DNA of 64,000 bases from Ustilaginoidea virens (GCF_000687475.1 NC_057321.1:1364001-1428000); one strand, 5' to 3'. Numbered from the stretch's first letter, positions 11,552-24,625 are shown. Program-made: numbers and translations. The notes: generated by a model from the letters alone, not told the origin.

Positions 11552-12286
11552 TGTTAAAATCCTATAGTAGCCTACTAGGCTGCTGGCCTAATGCCCTACT
11601 GGCTTACTGACCTTCTAGTCCTTATACCGCCTCTTGGACTTATGGTAGTATTACCTTAGGCCTTTACCTTTTACCTTAAGGATTTTCAGTGGATTATTTA
11701 CTGTATATCAAGTAAGGTAGGCCTTGCTAAAAAGGTGTGGCATTGCTAAATTAGCGTGGTGGGCCTACTAGTGTGGTGGCGGCCTACTAGTGTGGTGGCT
11801 AGTCCACTAGTATGGTGGGTAGTCACTAGCGTGGTGGCTAGTTACTAGTGTGGTGACTAGTTACTAGTGCGGTGGTTAGGGTGGTTGGAAAGGCTGGATA
11901 TAGTGGGGCTGCTGACGTATTATATACGTGGCATAGCGAGTATTACGGGGAGCTTTCTTACTGGCTACCTTGGATGCCTGGGCCCACCCCTCCTTCGTGT
12001 ATATATAGGATAGCTTTTCCCCTTCTTTCTAGATAGTAGAAGGGTAGCACAATCGAACCTATTAATGCACTACATGCCTCTTAACTTCCACCTTCCCTGC
12101 GTTTTTGGTTATCTTATATTTGCCTTGCCTTTATACTTGCCCTGCTTTATAGCACTTGTATAGTCTTAGGACTTAGTGAAAAATCTAGTATTTATACTAA
12201 GACTAGTTCACAGGTCGCAGACAGTCTTGTGCCATCTAGCTAGCTAGTAAGGCTCTGCTTTTATAGTGACCTTGAGAATTGCAATA
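11552..12286 (+). repeat. 3' LTR of C
   Basis: This is a 735-bp copy of the 5' LTR ending GAGAATTGCAATA, followed directly by the TACAC target duplication. Seven transitions and no indels separate the two LTRs. Confidence 0.95.
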
Positions 12287-12769
12287 TACACGAAGGAGGG
12301 GTGGGCCCAGGCATCCAGGGAAGCCAGTAAGAGGGCTCCCCGTAATGCTCGCTATAATACGTCAGCAACCCCGCTATATCCGACCTTTCCAACCACCCTA
12401 ACCACCGCACTAGTAATTAGTCACCGCACTAGTAACTAGCCACCACGCTAGTGACTAACCACCACACTAGTGGACTAGCCACCACGCTAGTAGGCCACCA
12501 CGCTAATTTAGCAATGCCACACCACACTAGTAGGCCGCCACCACGCTAGTAGGCAACCACGCTAATTTAGCAATACCACACCTTTTCAACAAGGCCTACC
12601 TTACTTGATATACAGTAAATAATCCACTGAAAATCCTTAAGGTAAAAGGCAAAGGCCTAAGGTAATACTACCATAAGTCCAAGAGGCGGTATAAGGGCCA
12701 GAAGGTTAGTAGGCCAGTAGGGCATAAGGCCAGCAGCCTAGTAGGCTACTATAGGATTTTAACAACCAG

Positions 12770-13266
12770 TACTTTCGGCCTTCTACATACAGTCACCCGC
12801 TACACCGCGCCTTTACAGCACACCGGTATAGGGCTTCCGGCCCGTACGGCACACCGATATAGGGCTTCCGGCCCATACGGCAGGCTGTTATAGGGCATCC
12901 GGCACACCGCTACAAGCCACTGGGCTTGGTTGGGTAGGCATTGGGTAGGCACTGGGTAGGATATTGGGCACAGACTGGGCACGGTTAGGCAGACCGACTT
13001 TTCGTCGGGTTTTTCGCTATTTTTGCGGTTTTTTATTATTTTCAACCACTTTTTCAAGATAGTAGAAATATGCCTAAAATTCCCTCTTTCTAGCTAGAAT
13101 AGTCACCAACAATTAGAATCAGATTTCCCTAATATCTTTGCTCTGGTCAACCTCTTGTACGCTTTAAATCTTTAACCAGCTCTTTATTTTATTCTGCAAT
13201 GCCTTGTACGCCACTATCGGTATCCAGTACATTTCCAACAGTGTTCTGAATCACCATTTTGCAACA
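12770..13266 (+). repeat. 5' LTR of B, second segment
   Basis: This is the continuation of B's 5' LTR after the nested solo LTR and C. It ends TTTTGCAACA, matching 24131-24625 of the 3' LTR. It contains repeats of CCGGTATAGGGCTTCCGGCC (about 12830-12910) and TTGGGTAGGCA (about 12925-12975). Confidence 0.9.
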
Positions 13267-13281
13267 GGTTATAAGCCCGGT
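13267..13281 (+). other. Primer-binding site of B
   Basis: GGTTATAAGCCCGGT follows the LTR directly. It is the same half initiator-tRNA type as family 1, with one TpG-to-TpA change in the anticodon complement. Confidence 0.75.
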
Positions 13282-14036
13282 GTCTCAAGGCTTCCAGCTT
13301 AAGACTTTTTTTTACGCTAACTTAGGATTTTAACGCATTTGGCAGCTAACCTCCTAGAAATCTAACTAACGATATTACTAATCTGCAGTAAGGGACTGAT
13401 TATCCCAGATTTAGGAACCCAGCTACCACACTAAGCTGCAACACATCCTTGCAACAGGATTTTCTAAGGTTATTCCTTAACGCAGCTTTCTTCTAGTTTT
13501 ATCTAGATTTTCAGTCTTAATTTTCTTTACATTTTTAAGACTTTCCGGCACCTTTTCTCTTCCTATAATAGCCAGTCAGAAAGGAACTCGGTATACCCAG
13601 TTATACATAGGGTCGCGCGCGTGGTATCATGTAACGTGTGGTCACCAGTCAAAGGTATAATTCTTCTTTGATTTATGACAAACTAAGAACTCTTCGCGAT
13701 TTCGCCCGCACCTAGGTAGCGGCACAGAACCGCCTCAAAAATCAATTCTAATAATCCCAATCACTTCCTCTCGTCCGTTTACCCCCCTCGCCTATAGCGC
13801 ATCGCGTCCAAGAAGTAGGCGCAGTAGGCGCGAACGAAGTAATAGATATCAATAGAGGGAATAGGGGCGGCATTACATACAGCCGCCATAACCCTACCAC
13901 CACGATCGCAAATAGCACGCAATATAACCAGACCGAAACCAAGCCTGCTTAGGAGCGGAAGCAACCTATTGCTATTATAATTAAAGAATCGATAAAAAAG
14001 CTCTAGGATTATATCCCCCTAGCGGTACTAGGATAA

Positions 14037-15070
14037 ATGCGAAAAATTATAGAAACCGTAGCCGATACGGCCCGCGGTAAAGCCACTTTAGACCCTATCG
14101 GCACCCTTACCGATATAATTTCAAAGACTATCAAAAAAGCTATTAAATCGGCCCTTTAGGATATCCCGAAATAGGCGCTAGCTACTACCTAGGCAAATAT
14201 CGCAGCATAAGGATACGCCGCTACTGCTATACTACCCTAATATACCGTCGCTCCCCTTCCAGTCCCGCTATATATCTATAGGGAAATTTTAATTAAAGGC
14301 AATAGTATTAGCAAGGTCCTATACAACTAAATACTAATCAAAATTATAGATGCCATTAATAGAGCTACCATTAGGAACGCTACGGTCGCGGCATACAGGC
14401 TATATAGCGGCGATACTATCGTTACCTTTATAGAAGAAGCAGCAAAAAGTCTTATCGCTAATACAACCTAGGTCTAACCCGCCTTTAGGTAGGAGGCAGA
14501 ATTAAACTAATGCTTATTCAGTCTTATCATTAAGAATTTCCCTATTAGCTATATAGCGAATATCGCAATTAAAGAAATCTGCTGAAACCTTACTAAAGCA
14601 AATAGAGAAGGCTTTATTAGAGCCTCCCCCCGCCGCCTATATAGGACCGCTATATATATGCCCCTAATTATAGGCGTAAACTCTATTAACCTCGCTAATA
14701 AGCTCTATAAGTCTAGTATTATCTATTAGGTAGAGATATTCGAAGCTAAACCTTATAATAACGCCCTATACCCTAAATAGTGCTATAACTGCTTTAAGTT
14801 TAGATATATTACGGCTTACTGCGTAGCGGCCCTATAGTATAGCCGATGCAGCGCGGAAAGGCACCCAGAAGGGGAGTAAGCCTACCTAATAGTCTCCTAT
14901 AGATAAAGGCAGTTATACCTTAACTGTAAAGGCCTATACCTAGCATAGTCCCGCCTCTATAGAACCTTAAATAAGCAGTAAGAGTCAGCTAGGAACTCTT
15001 ATATTAGCCGACCTAGGCTCTTTATAGTATCTCCTATAATATCTATAAATGCTACTCTTATTGTAGAATA
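14037..15070 (+). pseudogene. LINE ORF1 (gag-like, zinc knuckle)
   Basis: A frame from ATG 14037 runs with many TAG/TAA interruptions. A CCHC-type zinc knuckle is at 14781-14822, with spacing C-x2-C-x4-H-x4-C, in which the His codon now reads Tyr (CAT to TAT). A second C-x2-C-like segment follows. The preceding region is alanine/isoleucine-rich and resembles ORF1 proteins of fungal Tad-type LINEs. The 3' limit is approximate. Confidence 0.65.
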
Positions 15071-15469
15071 AAACCGATATAGAGTAGTTAGCGTTTTACC
15101 CTTAAGGGAACTAATCGAATATATTATCTTAAGAGGATCCTCCTTATATAAATATAGCTGCTACCCTAGCCGAAGGGGCTCTATCTTTAGAAGAATATTT
15201 AATGCTAGACTAAATTATACCCTTACTGCATTCTTATAACCGGTCCTAATGCTAAGATAGACTAAGACCCTATCGGCCTTAGAGCCCGCACCTATTCCAG
15301 CCCTAACCTCTACCTCTACTATAACTACCGATATACTATTACTACCGACCCTTACGCACCTATCTATATAATATTAATCCTCTACTAGAATATATAGAAG
15401 AAAACCTCCCTTATATAAATAGTGCTTTACTACTAAAGCGAACCCGATATTATAGCGATTTAAAAACCT

Positions 15470-17740
15470 ATTGCTTCCGGCTATGCCCCGCCGAGCCTAA
15501 GCCTTAGCAAATATATATTAGTAGCCTATAGCAGACAAGCGGCGATATATATCTATAAGTGGTATAGTTTTAGCATATAGACTATTAAGAAAGGACCTAA
15601 TTAGTATAAAGTCCGCCTCTTTAAAACCAATATTTATTCTATCTACTCCCCAGGCTATAAATATAATTAGACCACCCCCCTTATAGACCTCGTAAGGCTC
15701 CCGCCCTAACCCTAAAGCATATTCATTAGGGACTTTAATATATACTATCCCTTATAGGATAGCCTAAATAGAACCTTACCTAATATTAATACCTTTTTCG
15801 ACCTTATAATGCAATAGAGACTCAGCCTAGCGACCCCCCGCGGCGAAATTATATAATAAACGCCAAATAAAAGAAATAGTACTATAGACCATACCTAGGT
15901 TATATAAGACCTCACTATTAAGTACCTCGGTAATATAGACCTCACTAGGTCCGACTATATCCTATAGCTTATCTATATCGATACTAGCAACCTATAAGCC
16001 ACTAAAGCCTACCTAAAAAATAGCTAGAAATCCCTCGACCGATACCTCGCTTAAGTAAAAGCTAAAAACCGCCTTACGCCTGCCGCTACCGCGGCCCTAC
16101 TTAGCTCTCCTAAAGAAATAGATATATATACTAAATAGCTTATTTACTAACTCTAAGAAATTATAGATATTATAGCCCCAAAGAAAACCCCTAGAGCCCC
16201 CGCTATAGAACCATAGTAGAATAACCATATAAAAATAGCCGCTATCGCCATAAAGAAAGCATACTAGAAGTAGGTAGCATACTATACCCCTGAAAACTAT
16301 AGGGCCGCCTAAGACGCAAGAGCTACCTAAACTTAGGTCGTATAAGAAGAGCGACGATACTCCTAGAGAAAGGCATTAAAGAAAGCTATAGTATAGAATA
16401 TAGACCTTTAGTCCTTAGAACGATAGGCTAAATTATATAGCGGCCTCCCCCCTGAGTCTAAAGAGATCCTACCACTCAAATATACTAGCCCTAGCCACCC
16501 TTTAGTAACTATATATAGCAAAAAAGTATAAGTCTTCGCTTAACGTTTTTTTCCCTAGTCCTATATAATATTTAAGAATATACCGGACCTAACCTTCCCC
16601 TAACTCGCTAATATAGAGTTCCCGCCGTATAAGAGATTTATATATAAAGAGGTCTGCACCGCCCTCTACTATATAGCTAGCTAGAAGGCCCTTAGACCGG
16701 ATAGGCTACCTATAGGATTCCTTAAGGCATACGGCCCCCCCTTAATTATAGCCCTTACCTACCTTCTTAACGAGTCCTATTGTATTAAGCATTACCCGGC
16801 TTAGTTCCGGGAGGCCTATATAATTATACTAAGAAAGCCGGGAAAAAAACTAGAGGAATACTCTAAAGCGGGAGGCTAGAGACCAATATCCCTATTTAAC
16901 CTAACCGGTAAAATCCTAAAAGCCGCAATAGCGCGCCGGCTTACCGCCGCCCTTAAAGAGGGCAACCTACTCCTAGACCTTCAGATAGGAAATAAAGCCA
17001 ATCGTTCTATAGATATAGCCCTTAGTACTCTCGTGGAAATAGTTCGCACGGTATAGCACTACAGCAGGATAGCCTCGCTCTTCTAGCTTAATATATCTAT
17101 AGCCTTTGATATAGTAAACTATATTCAACTTACCTATCTGCTTTTAGAAAAGGGATTGCCGCTATAGATTGCGGTATAGGTCCGCGGCTTTACCGACTTT
17201 TATATAGCGCAAATTCACTTTAAGGGCAAATTAACTAATAACCTACCTATTACCGCCGGGGTCCTATAAGGGTTCCCCCTCTCCCCTATCCTCTTCCTAG
17301 TCTATATCATACTACTCTACGAGAGGCTTAAAGAAGTAGCCTCTACTATCACCCTAAGGTTCGCAGATAATACTAATATTATAGCATATAGGAGGAGTAT
17401 GGGGGAGACCCAGACCCTACTCGAAAAGGTATAGACGATCTATAAAGAGTAGTCTAAGTAAGCCAGGCTTAATTTTAACCTAGGGAAGAGTAAGCTTATC
17501 TATTTTACGCGCGCCTATAAGGCGGACGAGACGCCGGTCCGACTCGGGACCGTAACGATTTAGCCAAAGCAGCACGCCTATTTCCTAGGGGTTAAGATCC
17601 ACCGAAAACTTTAGTGGCGTAAATACCGCGCAAAAATAGCTAAAAAGCTCGAGCAGCAGCGACTCGCCCTCACGGCGATAGCGGCCTCTATATGGGGTTG
17701 TTAATATAGGGAGGCCCGATTGGTCTATACGCAGGCACCG
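15470..17740 (+). pseudogene. LINE ORF2: endonuclease and reverse transcriptase, degenerate
   Basis: One frame carries an endonuclease-like motif R-D-F-N at 15728-15739 (family motif GDFN) and, in the same frame, RT motifs. These include the R-P-I-S-L segment (about 16885), the G-x5-SPILFLVY segment (about 17260-17315) and F-A-D-N at 17360-17371 in place of the usual F/YADD catalytic box. Numerous in-frame stops are of RIP type. No RNase H or C-terminal zinc finger follows. The start is approximate. Confidence 0.75.
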
Positions 17741-18051
17741 ATCCGGGACCACCCCTCCCCCATGGATACTGGACCTACCTTTTTCCGGACCTACTTTCTC
17801 TGGATCGCTCTCGCACTCTTCCCAGCACTGCCGCCAGGTACGATCCTAAGCGATAGCGCACCCACCTTCCCTACGTGCCGGAAACCCGTCGGCCCCCCCG
17901 GGGGCCCGACTCCCCAGTCGTTGTAATTATACTAGTAGGAAGGGTTTTCCCCCCGGACCTCGGGTTTTTCCCTTCCGGATTATTCGCCGGAGTACTAGAT
18001 AGGCAATTCTAGCTTAGAATAGCCCCCTAGAGTAATTTAATAATAATAAAA

Positions 18052-21000
18052 ATAGCCAGTCAGAATGTTCCTACCGATAACCCAAGCTATACGGCAGAGG
18101 TAGAAGAATCTAATAATAACCAGGAAATTGCCTAGCTCAGGGAAGACCAACAGGAAATGAGAAAAGAATTCAACTATAAATTTAATCGAATTAATTCTAA
18201 AATCGATTTTTTGGCTGATAAGGTGGGCACCTTAGTGGATAGACTAATCAAGCCTGCTGCTAGCCCACCATCCTAGGATATAATAGATGTAGATACCTTC
18301 CAAACCCCTGTGGGTAAAGGAAATAATCTACTATTACCACCTAAAGCCTAGCAGCAACCCCTGCCGGTTCCATCCAGTATTAGCAGCCAAATCAGCACTA
18401 TAGCTATCAAGGAACTAGCCAAGACAGCCAACGGATTCCAGGAATCCCAAAAGCTAAAAGGGGCATCTAACTTCGACTAATAGAAACAGGCCCTTATGAT
18501 TCAACTTAGGGCACTTAATATCGCCAAATTTATCGAAGATCCTTCTATTGCCAGCAAATTTAACGACTCAAAGCAAGCACTTTTACTATTACTTATTAAG
18601 AATAGTTGCACAAAAGGACTAGCTACCGCTATCAACTAGTGCACTAACCCAGAGTCAGCCTTTACGTTACTCACCAAATAGTATTCTCACTTATTAGATG
18701 TATAGCGGACCCACCTATACCCTGCCTTCTATCAACTAAATTTTATAGGCTACAAGGGTACTTTAGAATCTTTCAACGCCTCCTTTAATAGCTACCTATC
18801 CAGGCTGCAAATTTTAGGCTCCCATATATAACCTTTCGACCAAATCAGCCAGTATTTATATACTATAGAAGGGGTCTTTTTTCAGTAGGCAGAACGGCAC
18901 CGCATAATGATGAGAATCGCCTATACTCAGGGAAATACATCAAATATTAACCTGCAATTTTATATAGTTGATTTACTGGAAGAATAATGCATTAAAGGGT
19001 CATTAATAGCAAAAGCTACCACCCACCTCGCAAAGGTCAAGGGTGCCGCTACTAATAGTAACAGTAGCAAGCCAGCTAGTAACAACACTAGTAAGGGTGG
19101 TAAAAACACTACCACTAACGCCAATAAAAAGAAACAGGGGTCTTCTACCTAATAAGGGTCTTCTTTAGCTATACAAAGCAAGCCGGAAAATAAAAAGAAG
19201 AAAGAAAAGAAAGATTCAGCTAATAAAGTAGATACCCCACAAAAGACCGACGAAAAGGAAAAGACTATTAATTCCTTCGTACTAAGGAATTATAACACTC
19301 TAAGTCTTACACCCTATGAGATAGCCTATTCTTCCTTCTAAGACCGCGAATATATGCAATTTCTAGCTACCAGCTATAGTGCACAATCCGGTGGGAAAAC
19401 GCTAACAGATTCTTTGCTCTACGATACTGGTTCTACGGTGCATATCATTAACGATAAAAAGCACTTTACCTACTTTTAATACTATACCGGAAACAGACCA
19501 GTCATTAGCATAGGTGGTGGCCCAATCAAGCCCAGTGGGTGGGGCACAGCGCGTTTTACCGTGCTATAGGCCACCAACCCACCTCAGTAGGGCACCTTAG
19601 AGCTGACCAACGCCCTCTTTATACCAGCTTTTGATATTAATATCTTTAGCGGCGTTAAACACTATCTAAATTATGGCAGTATTTAGGGCCAAAGCCTAGT
19701 TAACAGCAACAACAAGTGTATTGGGCTTCTTAATTTTAAGAAGTATGGCTTCTTTTTACAATAAAAAGGGGTAGATTCGCCGTTTTTACACTATACCAGC
19801 CAACTGGTTTTATACAGTATCTCGGTCGAATTACCTGCCCTAGCCAACCTAGAAGAATACAAGGAATATCCCCTACTAGAGGATTTACCTACCCCACTAG
19901 CTGACTTAGACCATCTACTAGCTAATTCTCAAGCTAATCCACCAGCTAATTCGCAAGCTACCCCATTAGCTAGTCCTGGTTTTTCGGTGGTACTAATAGA
20001 GGCTGCTATTCCCAATATAGCCTAACCACTACAGAGGGCCCCGGTCACCCTCGACCTAGCCCCAGCAGCTGATACTAAGTATCAAAAGCTGCTATTATTA
20101 GCCAGACTTTAGTATATCCGGCTTAGGCATATTGGAATCCAACTTTTAAAGAAAACCTATATATTAACTATAGGGTTACCTGATCTCAGTAAGGTAAAGG
20201 ATTCTGATTTTAACTGCATCGCCTATAAAAGGGCAAAATCAGTTCGGCGTTTTACATCAGGGGCTATACTAGACCCAATATACTGTTTGGATATTATAGA
20301 GGGTGATATTTTCTAAATTAATCCTCTTCTATATAATAAATGCCCTATTTGCCTTATCTTAGTTGACCGGAAATTACGCTTCTATTGGGTATATTTACTA
20401 CCTAATAAGGAAGGGCCCACGGTATTCCCAGTATTATAGGGGTTCTTCTAAGGTCTTAGGAATCGCTACGGCAAATCAGCTATTGAATTCCACTATAATG
20501 GTGGTAAGGAAATTAACGACGTCATTATAGCCTAGCTAACTCTTAAGGGTATAGATTTTTTAACCTCTTCCCTTTACATTTATAAGCAAAATAGGTTAGT
20601 AGAACGCTCTATATAGGTTATTGTTAACCGATTTAGAGCTATTATGCTTTGGTCTCGGTTACCTTCTTACTTTTAGTCTATAGTAATTCTTAGTATTACT
20701 ACCTTGGTAAATCTAATAGCAGTCTTAAACCGTTCTTTATCACCTTTCGAGGAATTAAAGAAGGACTTTCCGGAAATTACGCACTACCACCTACCCGACC
20801 TTACTAGCTTTAGGGCTATTGGTGCGGCTATAGAGGTGCTAATCCCTCCAGAAAAACGGGTTATTAGCTATAAGCTGGCCCCCCGGACCGAGTCAGGTAG
20901 GTTACTAGCTACGCTAGGTAACGGCACCTACCTCGTCTATATCTCATATTGCTAGATCGTCACCAAGACCTCTTTTATTACTTTTACCTACTAAAATAAA

Positions 21001-23772
21001 AGTATAGGCCCTATTTTAAGTGGCCTAAAGGGCACTTTTAATTTCTAACCGCCTTCTAATTTAGAGGGGGTAAATATCAACTAAATTACTCTAGAAGAGC
21101 CTATTTAGAAGTCGCCTCGCCTAAATATGCCTATTTCGTTTAAAACCGACGGTATAGGCCTAGTCGAAGGCATAGGCCTACCATAGGCTATGGATCCAAT
21201 ACAGCCTACGGGCCCACTACAAATGGGCCTAATATAGCACACGGATCCACCACAACTAGTGGGCCTATTAATTGGCCTGCTATAGCACTCTGCAATATTT
21301 CCTAGCAATTCGCTGTCTTTTAATTCTAAATCGCTTCAGCCTAATTTAGCTTTTCAGCTTAGGCAAGACGGTCTGCTTTCACCGGCTAAAGAAAATGCGC
21401 CTTTTTCCCATACAAAAAGGCTGTAAATGCTAAGAAATACAGAAAGCTCTCGTCATTAGGAATCTTAACCATAGAGATTTTCCGAATCCATCACAAAAGT
21501 GGGCATACCCCGCATATATGAAAATTCTGACTCGCCCTATATAATAAATTTTTAATAGTCCGAATCTCAAAGCCTTATATATACTGATTTTCTGCGACTT
21601 TCTGATATAATAGATTCTGCCTTTTTGCCCGGCTTCCTAGTAAATGCAGCATTTCGTTATAGTAAAACGCTGCCTACACTAGAATATCTGAAATTCAAGA
21701 GTCTAGATATCGCCTTAAATAAGAGACTGTGGGAGAAAATATTTCGAGTATCAGAAAAGGTGCCTATTCAGCCATACCAGGTTAGGGCTACTAGGGGTAA
21801 AATTAGAGGAAGAATATAGCCACAGATACAAGACGTGCAAGGTATCCTAAGCTACAGATACTATAAGTCACTTGACCTACAGACTAACTAATAGTCTGAC
21901 CTATAGACTGACCAATAGTCTGACTAATAGTCTGACCTACAGACTAACCAATAGGGTGCTTTCCTACCTACCTAGCCGAAAAACGACCAGATTTTCGGAT
22001 ACCTAGGCAGCCCCCTAAAGGCTTCCACACAGGATTTCCCCCCTTCCTATGCTTTTTACCAGCAAATATACGATATTTGCTATACAGTAAAGATTAAGGC
22101 TGCAAAACAGGCCCTAGAAGGTATGCCTAATAGCTGGAAGGAAGTCTTATACAGCCTATATAAGGATAGCTGGGTAAAAGCCTTATTTTCGGAATTCGAG
22201 TAATTAATCGATTTAAATATCTTCTAATTTATTCCTAAGACTAGTATTCCTACTAGTAGGAAAATATTGCATAACCGGCCTGTTTTTCGTGTTAAGAAAG
22301 ATGCGAATAATAACCTAGTTAAATATAAGGCACGATTAGTTATTAAAGGCTTTATGCAGGTATCTAGGCAAGACTTTACGGAGACCTATGCCTCTACTTC
22401 GATCCCACCAATATAGAGGATTATCCTTACTCTTACTGCTGCAAACAATTGGGAAATAGAGCAAATCGACTTTATTAGTGCCTTTCTAAATAGTGAACTA
22501 CTAGAGACAATTTATATAGAGATTCTAGCTAGTTTTCTAGAATTTGCAGAAAGCCTATTCTCACCTAACCCAGCCTTATGGTCTGACCAGCAGCGTCGTC
22601 GACTTCTAGCCTTACTTACTAAGGTTAGATATAACCCCTCTGCATCACAGGTCATACTATTGAAGAAAGCCTTATATGGGCTAAAATAAGGCCCTCACGA
22701 GTAGCAGTTACGGTTAAAAGACCTTCTAGTGCAAGAGGGTTTTAAGCCGTTACTTTCTAATGCTACCGTCTTCTATAATAAAGGGATGTATACCTTTATT
22801 GTGACCTATGTGGATGACTGCTTGATTGTCGGTCCGGATCTGAGCTATATTGACCAGCTTAAGACCAAGTTCTATAAGGTTTATGCTATAGAAGACCGAG
22901 GACCTGCCTCTTTCTTTCTAGGAGTGCAGATTATTAAGGATAGAGAAAAGGGCCTATTATGGCTGCACTAATCGCAATTTATTGCGGAAGTCCTTGAGAA
23001 ATTTAACCTTAAGGACGCACGACTGCATCTAATCCCGCTATAGCCCGGTATACTTGCTGAGGCTAACGATATGCCGCTGGATGCTAGTAATTAATACTTA
23101 TTCTAGTAGCTGGTAGGGATATCGATGTGGTTGATAATGATGTTAAGACCTGACCTTGCCTTTCTAACGCAATACCTGTCACGATATATGCAACAGGCTT
23201 CCACTATACAGCTTAATGCTGCTAAGGGCGCTTTTCGCTACTTAGCTGGTACGGCAAATACAGCCATTTGTTACCGTCACTAAGCCGCTAAAGCTACCGT
23301 AGTATTAGCTGCATTTTCTGATAGCGATTTTGCTGGGTGCCGGCTGACTTCGAAGTCCACTAGTGGTTATCTTACTACCTTAAATGGTGGGCCTATTAGC
23401 TGGAGGTTAAAACGGTCTTTGATTATGGTTTTATTAACGCTTGAAGCCGAGTCTAATGCAATGCTTAAAGCGATTCGCGAAGTGGAGTGGATATCTAATT
23501 TATTTAAAGAAATCTAGGTCGATATTTAACGCCCGATACCACTATACTGCGATAACTAAGGGTCTATTTCTAACGCAAATGACCCAAATCAGCATGCCCG
23601 CACTAAGCATACCTTGCTTAAATTCCGGTATATACGTGAGAAGGCCCACGGTGGCCTAGTAAAAATATCTTATTTACCCACGACAGATATGCCTGCGGAT
23701 GGACTTACTAAACCACTCCTAAGCCCGAAATTCCCTATATTTCGGCAGCTATTAGGGTTGCAATCCCTATAG
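18052..23772 (+). pseudogene. Gag-Pol of element B, one frame with RIP stops
   Basis: The span is exactly 1907 codons from an ATA (18052, apparently a RIP-changed ATG) to TAG 23772, with no frameshift. Domain order is copia-type: gag; protease with intact DTGS (about 19425); degraded HHCC and integrase core (about 20090-20680); a long linker; RT with YVDD at 22807-22818; RNase H; a C-terminal DGLTKPL-like segment. It is about 250 codons longer than C. The excess lies between IN and RT (about 21000-22200), which includes a tandem repeat at 21871-21955. Stops are mostly TAG/TAA at former Trp/Gln positions. Confidence 0.9.
21871..21955 (+). repeat. Short tandem repeat in B's IN-RT linker
   Basis: About four imperfect copies of a unit resembling CTGACCTACAGACTAACCAATAGT occur. 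The unit is a multiple of three, so copy-number change would keep the Gag-Pol frame. Confidence 0.7.
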
Positions 23773-23857
23773 CTCAACTTTTTTTTCTTGTTTTTTACGG
23801 GACTTCTTTCTTTTTTATTCTAACGCTAGGATTAGCTATGTTGCTAATTAGAGGGGG

Positions 23858-24625
23858 TGTTGAAATCAGCGCCTTTTTAGCTGTATTTTGGTACTGGTCT
23901 CGCCACCATACGACGTCTCTACGTTGAGATATTACGGTGGCTATACCAGGCGCTATGGTGGGGCACAGCGCCCCATAACGCCGATTACAGTGGGCCACAG
24001 CGCCGGTCACGGCACCGGCACAGCGCCCCACAGTCGGCCACAGCGGCCGGTCATAGTGGGCCACAGGGCCCACAATAGGCGGCGCATTTCTACAGGATTA
24101 CCAAATGGGCAAACCTTGCTAATACCAGCACTTTCGGCCTTCTACATATAGTCACCCGCTACACCGCGCCTTTACGGCATACCGGTATAGGGCTTCCGGC
24201 CCGTATGGCATACCGATATAGGGCTTCCGGCCTGTACGGCAGGCTGTTATAGGGCATCCGGCACACCGCTACAAGCCACTGGGCTTGGTTGGGTAGGCAT
24301 TGGGTAGGCACTGGGTAGGATATTGGGCATAGACTGGGCACGGTTGGGCAGACCGACTTTTCGTTGGGTTTTTCGCTATTTTTGCGGTTTTTCATTATTT
24401 TCAACTACTTTTTCAAGATGGTAGAAATATGCCTAAAATTCCCTCTTTCTAGCTAGAATAGTCACTAATAATTAGAATTAGATTTCCCTAACATCTTTGC
24501 TCTGGTTAACCTCTTGTGCGCTTTAAATCTTTAACTAGCTCTTTGTTTTATTCTGCAACGCCTTATACGCCACTGTCGGTATCCAGTACATTTCTAACAG
24601 TATTCTAAATCACCATTTTGCAATA
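23858..24625 (+). repeat. 3' LTR of B
   Basis: This is a 768-bp LTR from TGTTGAAATCAG to TTTTGCAATA, preceded by the purine tract GAGGGGG and followed by the ATTGT target duplication. It is uninterrupted, so it serves as the reference for the split 5' LTR. Confidence 0.95.

Larger units (their letters stand above)
4985..12286 (+). mobile_element. Copia family-1 element C, complete (7302 bp)
   Basis: C is the youngest insertion in the stack, with TACAC duplicated at 4980-4984 and 12287-12291. Both LTRs are 735 bp and differ by only seven transitions, six of them in CpA/TpG context. The order is LTR, half-tRNA primer site, leader with 9-bp repeats, one Gag-Pol frame, purine tract AGAGGGGG, LTR. 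Domain order Gag-PR-IN-RT-RNase H identifies Ty1/copia. RIP-type stops make it non-autonomous. Confidence 0.95.
4695..12764 (-). mobile_element. Reversed solo LTR of family 1, split by element C
   Basis: The LTR runs in reverse orientation: TATTGCAATTC at 4695 to GGATTTTAACA at 12764. It inserted in B's 5' LTR with ACCAG duplicated at 4690-4694 and 12765-12769. There is no internal retrotransposon sequence of its own, so it is a solo LTR left after LTR-LTR recombination. It was later split at 4984/12287 by the full-length element C. Confidence 0.9.
13582..18050 (+). mobile_element. Tad/I-like LINE inserted in B at the gag start
   Basis: This non-LTR retrotransposon is flanked by the 15-bp duplication AATAGCCAGTCAGAA (13567-13581 and 18051-18065), with a short TAATAATAATAAA tail at the 3' end. 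ORF1 has a zinc knuckle; ORF2 has an endonuclease-like motif and a reverse transcriptase. RIP stops break both. The segment after the RT thumb region is only a short GC-rich 3' part (about 17740-17990), with no RNase H visible, so ORF2 looks internally shortened. The 5' 450 bp appear to be untranslated. Confidence 0.85.
4424..24625 (+). mobile_element. Copia family-2 element B (contains nested elements)
   Basis: B is a complete-length Ty1/copia-type retrotransposon inserted in A1's protease region. ATTGT is duplicated at 4419-4423 and 24626-24630. Its 768-bp LTRs (TGTTG…CAACA) do not resemble family 1. The 5' LTR is split at 4694/12770 by a reversed family-1 solo LTR that itself contains element C. 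Its gag start is displaced by a LINE. Removing the inserts leaves about 7.6 kb: LTR, primer-binding site, Gag-Pol frame (18052-23772), purine tract, LTR. Confidence 0.9.

Noticed and set aside
12395..12560. CRISPR-like array of short repeats
   Set aside because: The units are the U3 minisatellite of a fungal LTR, with no unique spacers of constant length. CRISPR is not expected in a eukaryotic genome.
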